Shown piece by piece: positions 63,624 to 64,000 of a stretch of 64,000 nt of DNA. The DNA lies in contig JAKUCV010003563.1 in assembly GCA_028386065.3 (NCBI GenBank), positions 62,001 to 126,000 on the forward strand. Reading direction: 5' to 3'. The position numbers were made by a program, and so were the translations under genes. This DNA comes from Turnera subulata (taxonomy: Eukaryota; Streptophyta; Magnoliopsida; Malpighiales; Passifloraceae). The notes under the pieces are model-generated. The model did no database searches, had not been told where the DNA came from, and saw only the letters and a list, made by a program, of their open reading frames with translations. Every line of letters begins with the position of its first letter. Within the stretch, counting starts at the first letter, position 1.

Positions 63624-64000
63624 ATATGTGAAGGTACCAGGGCGGGGTCCACGGGCTAGCTAGCTTGACTACCAGGCGACGGCCATCATTTAACTAGTGA
63701 TAGGGGCCCTGATAATAAAATTGGTGTGGTGTGTCTAGAATCACAGAGTGTGTTATTTAAGGTTCGTGTGATCCTTAACAATTGCTGTTGATGTGACTTG
63801 GATTATTTATGGTTGTTAGTATATGTATTTTTGCTTATGGATTTTACCCAGTGAGCACTTCGGACTCACCCCTCACCTGCGTGACCTGGTCGCGTAGTTT
63901 GATTGTGCGTAGCTCAGGTACGTTCGAGGCAAGCTGTAGCGCACCCTCTGCCAGGCCCGGATCCATCCTGCGTTGCATCATGTTTATTCTGTTGTCTATT

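Larger units (their letters stand above)
61932..64000 (+). mobile_element. Second long LTR of the same family, cut by the window edge
   Basis: It begins TGTAACAGCCCGGG, parallel to the LTR at 587-4497, with the same 5' hairpin. Its block at about 63850-63964 (GAGCACTTCGGACTCACCCCT in part) matches 4075-4199 of the first copy. The right terminus, which should come about 300 bases after the window end, is not visible, so whether this is a solo LTR or the 5' LTR of a complete element cannot be told. The internal part is about 1.5 kb shorter than in the first copy. Confidence 0.78.

Overview
The window is nuclear DNA from a flowering plant, almost certainly a eudicot. Its genes have many short GT-AG introns and clearly plant-specific products: LEAFY, an AP2/ERF factor, BONZAI copine, APO4 and MEI2-like. 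The space between genes is AT-rich and filled with plant-type LINEs, LTR remnants, a Helitron helicase relic and SINE-like tRNA heads. A run of 362 N (3480-3841) shows it is a draft assembly. I could not assign a species.

Layout. 1-4502: flank plus a 3.9-kb solo LTR with a perfect 5-bp target duplication. 4503-20530 (+ strand): a 14-exon MEI2-like RNA-binding protein gene, a two-exon APO4 gene (mitochondrial/plastid RNA splicing family) and a seven-exon WD40-repeat gene. 20531-28202: gene-poor stretch with a nearly full-length L1-type LINE (ORF1 intact, ORF2 broken by two in-frame stops). 29560-33676 (+): a 16-exon BONZAI copine gene coding for 578 residues. 36703-38271 (+): a two-exon group X ERF gene (RAP2.6L/ERF113-like) with odd 5' architecture. 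38272-43340: no gene, only small repeats. 43341-48586 (- strand): PAM16, and a five-exon gene for an unrecognised helical/coiled-coil protein. 49862-52128: a LINE-derived insertion that carries only ORF1, with a perfect 13-bp target duplication. 52553-55089 (-): LEAFY/FLORICAULA in three exons. 55815-56071: a 257-bp solo LTR. 57293-58047 (+): a secreted Pollen Ole e 1-like protein gene. 58048-61931: repeat-derived sequence. 61932-64000: a second, related long LTR that runs off the right edge.

The genes are independent housekeeping and developmental loci, not an operon or a cluster; nothing suggests that they act in one pathway. Exon boundaries were set by reading frame and GT-AG consensus, and total frame was checked arithmetically for each gene. 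For PAM16 the start exon is uncertain; for the ERF gene the start codon is uncertain.

The most unusual signal is a recurrent one: at least seven very short insertions, each an A- or T-tract with a few adjoining bases, flanked by target duplications of about 13-19 bp. They look like extreme 5'-truncated LINE-mediated insertions. Other points of interest are the ORF1-only LINE, the ERF gene whose conserved N-terminal block has GTG where a start is expected, the PAM16 start codon that must lie in a tiny separate exon, and the unnamed protein at 46382-48586.
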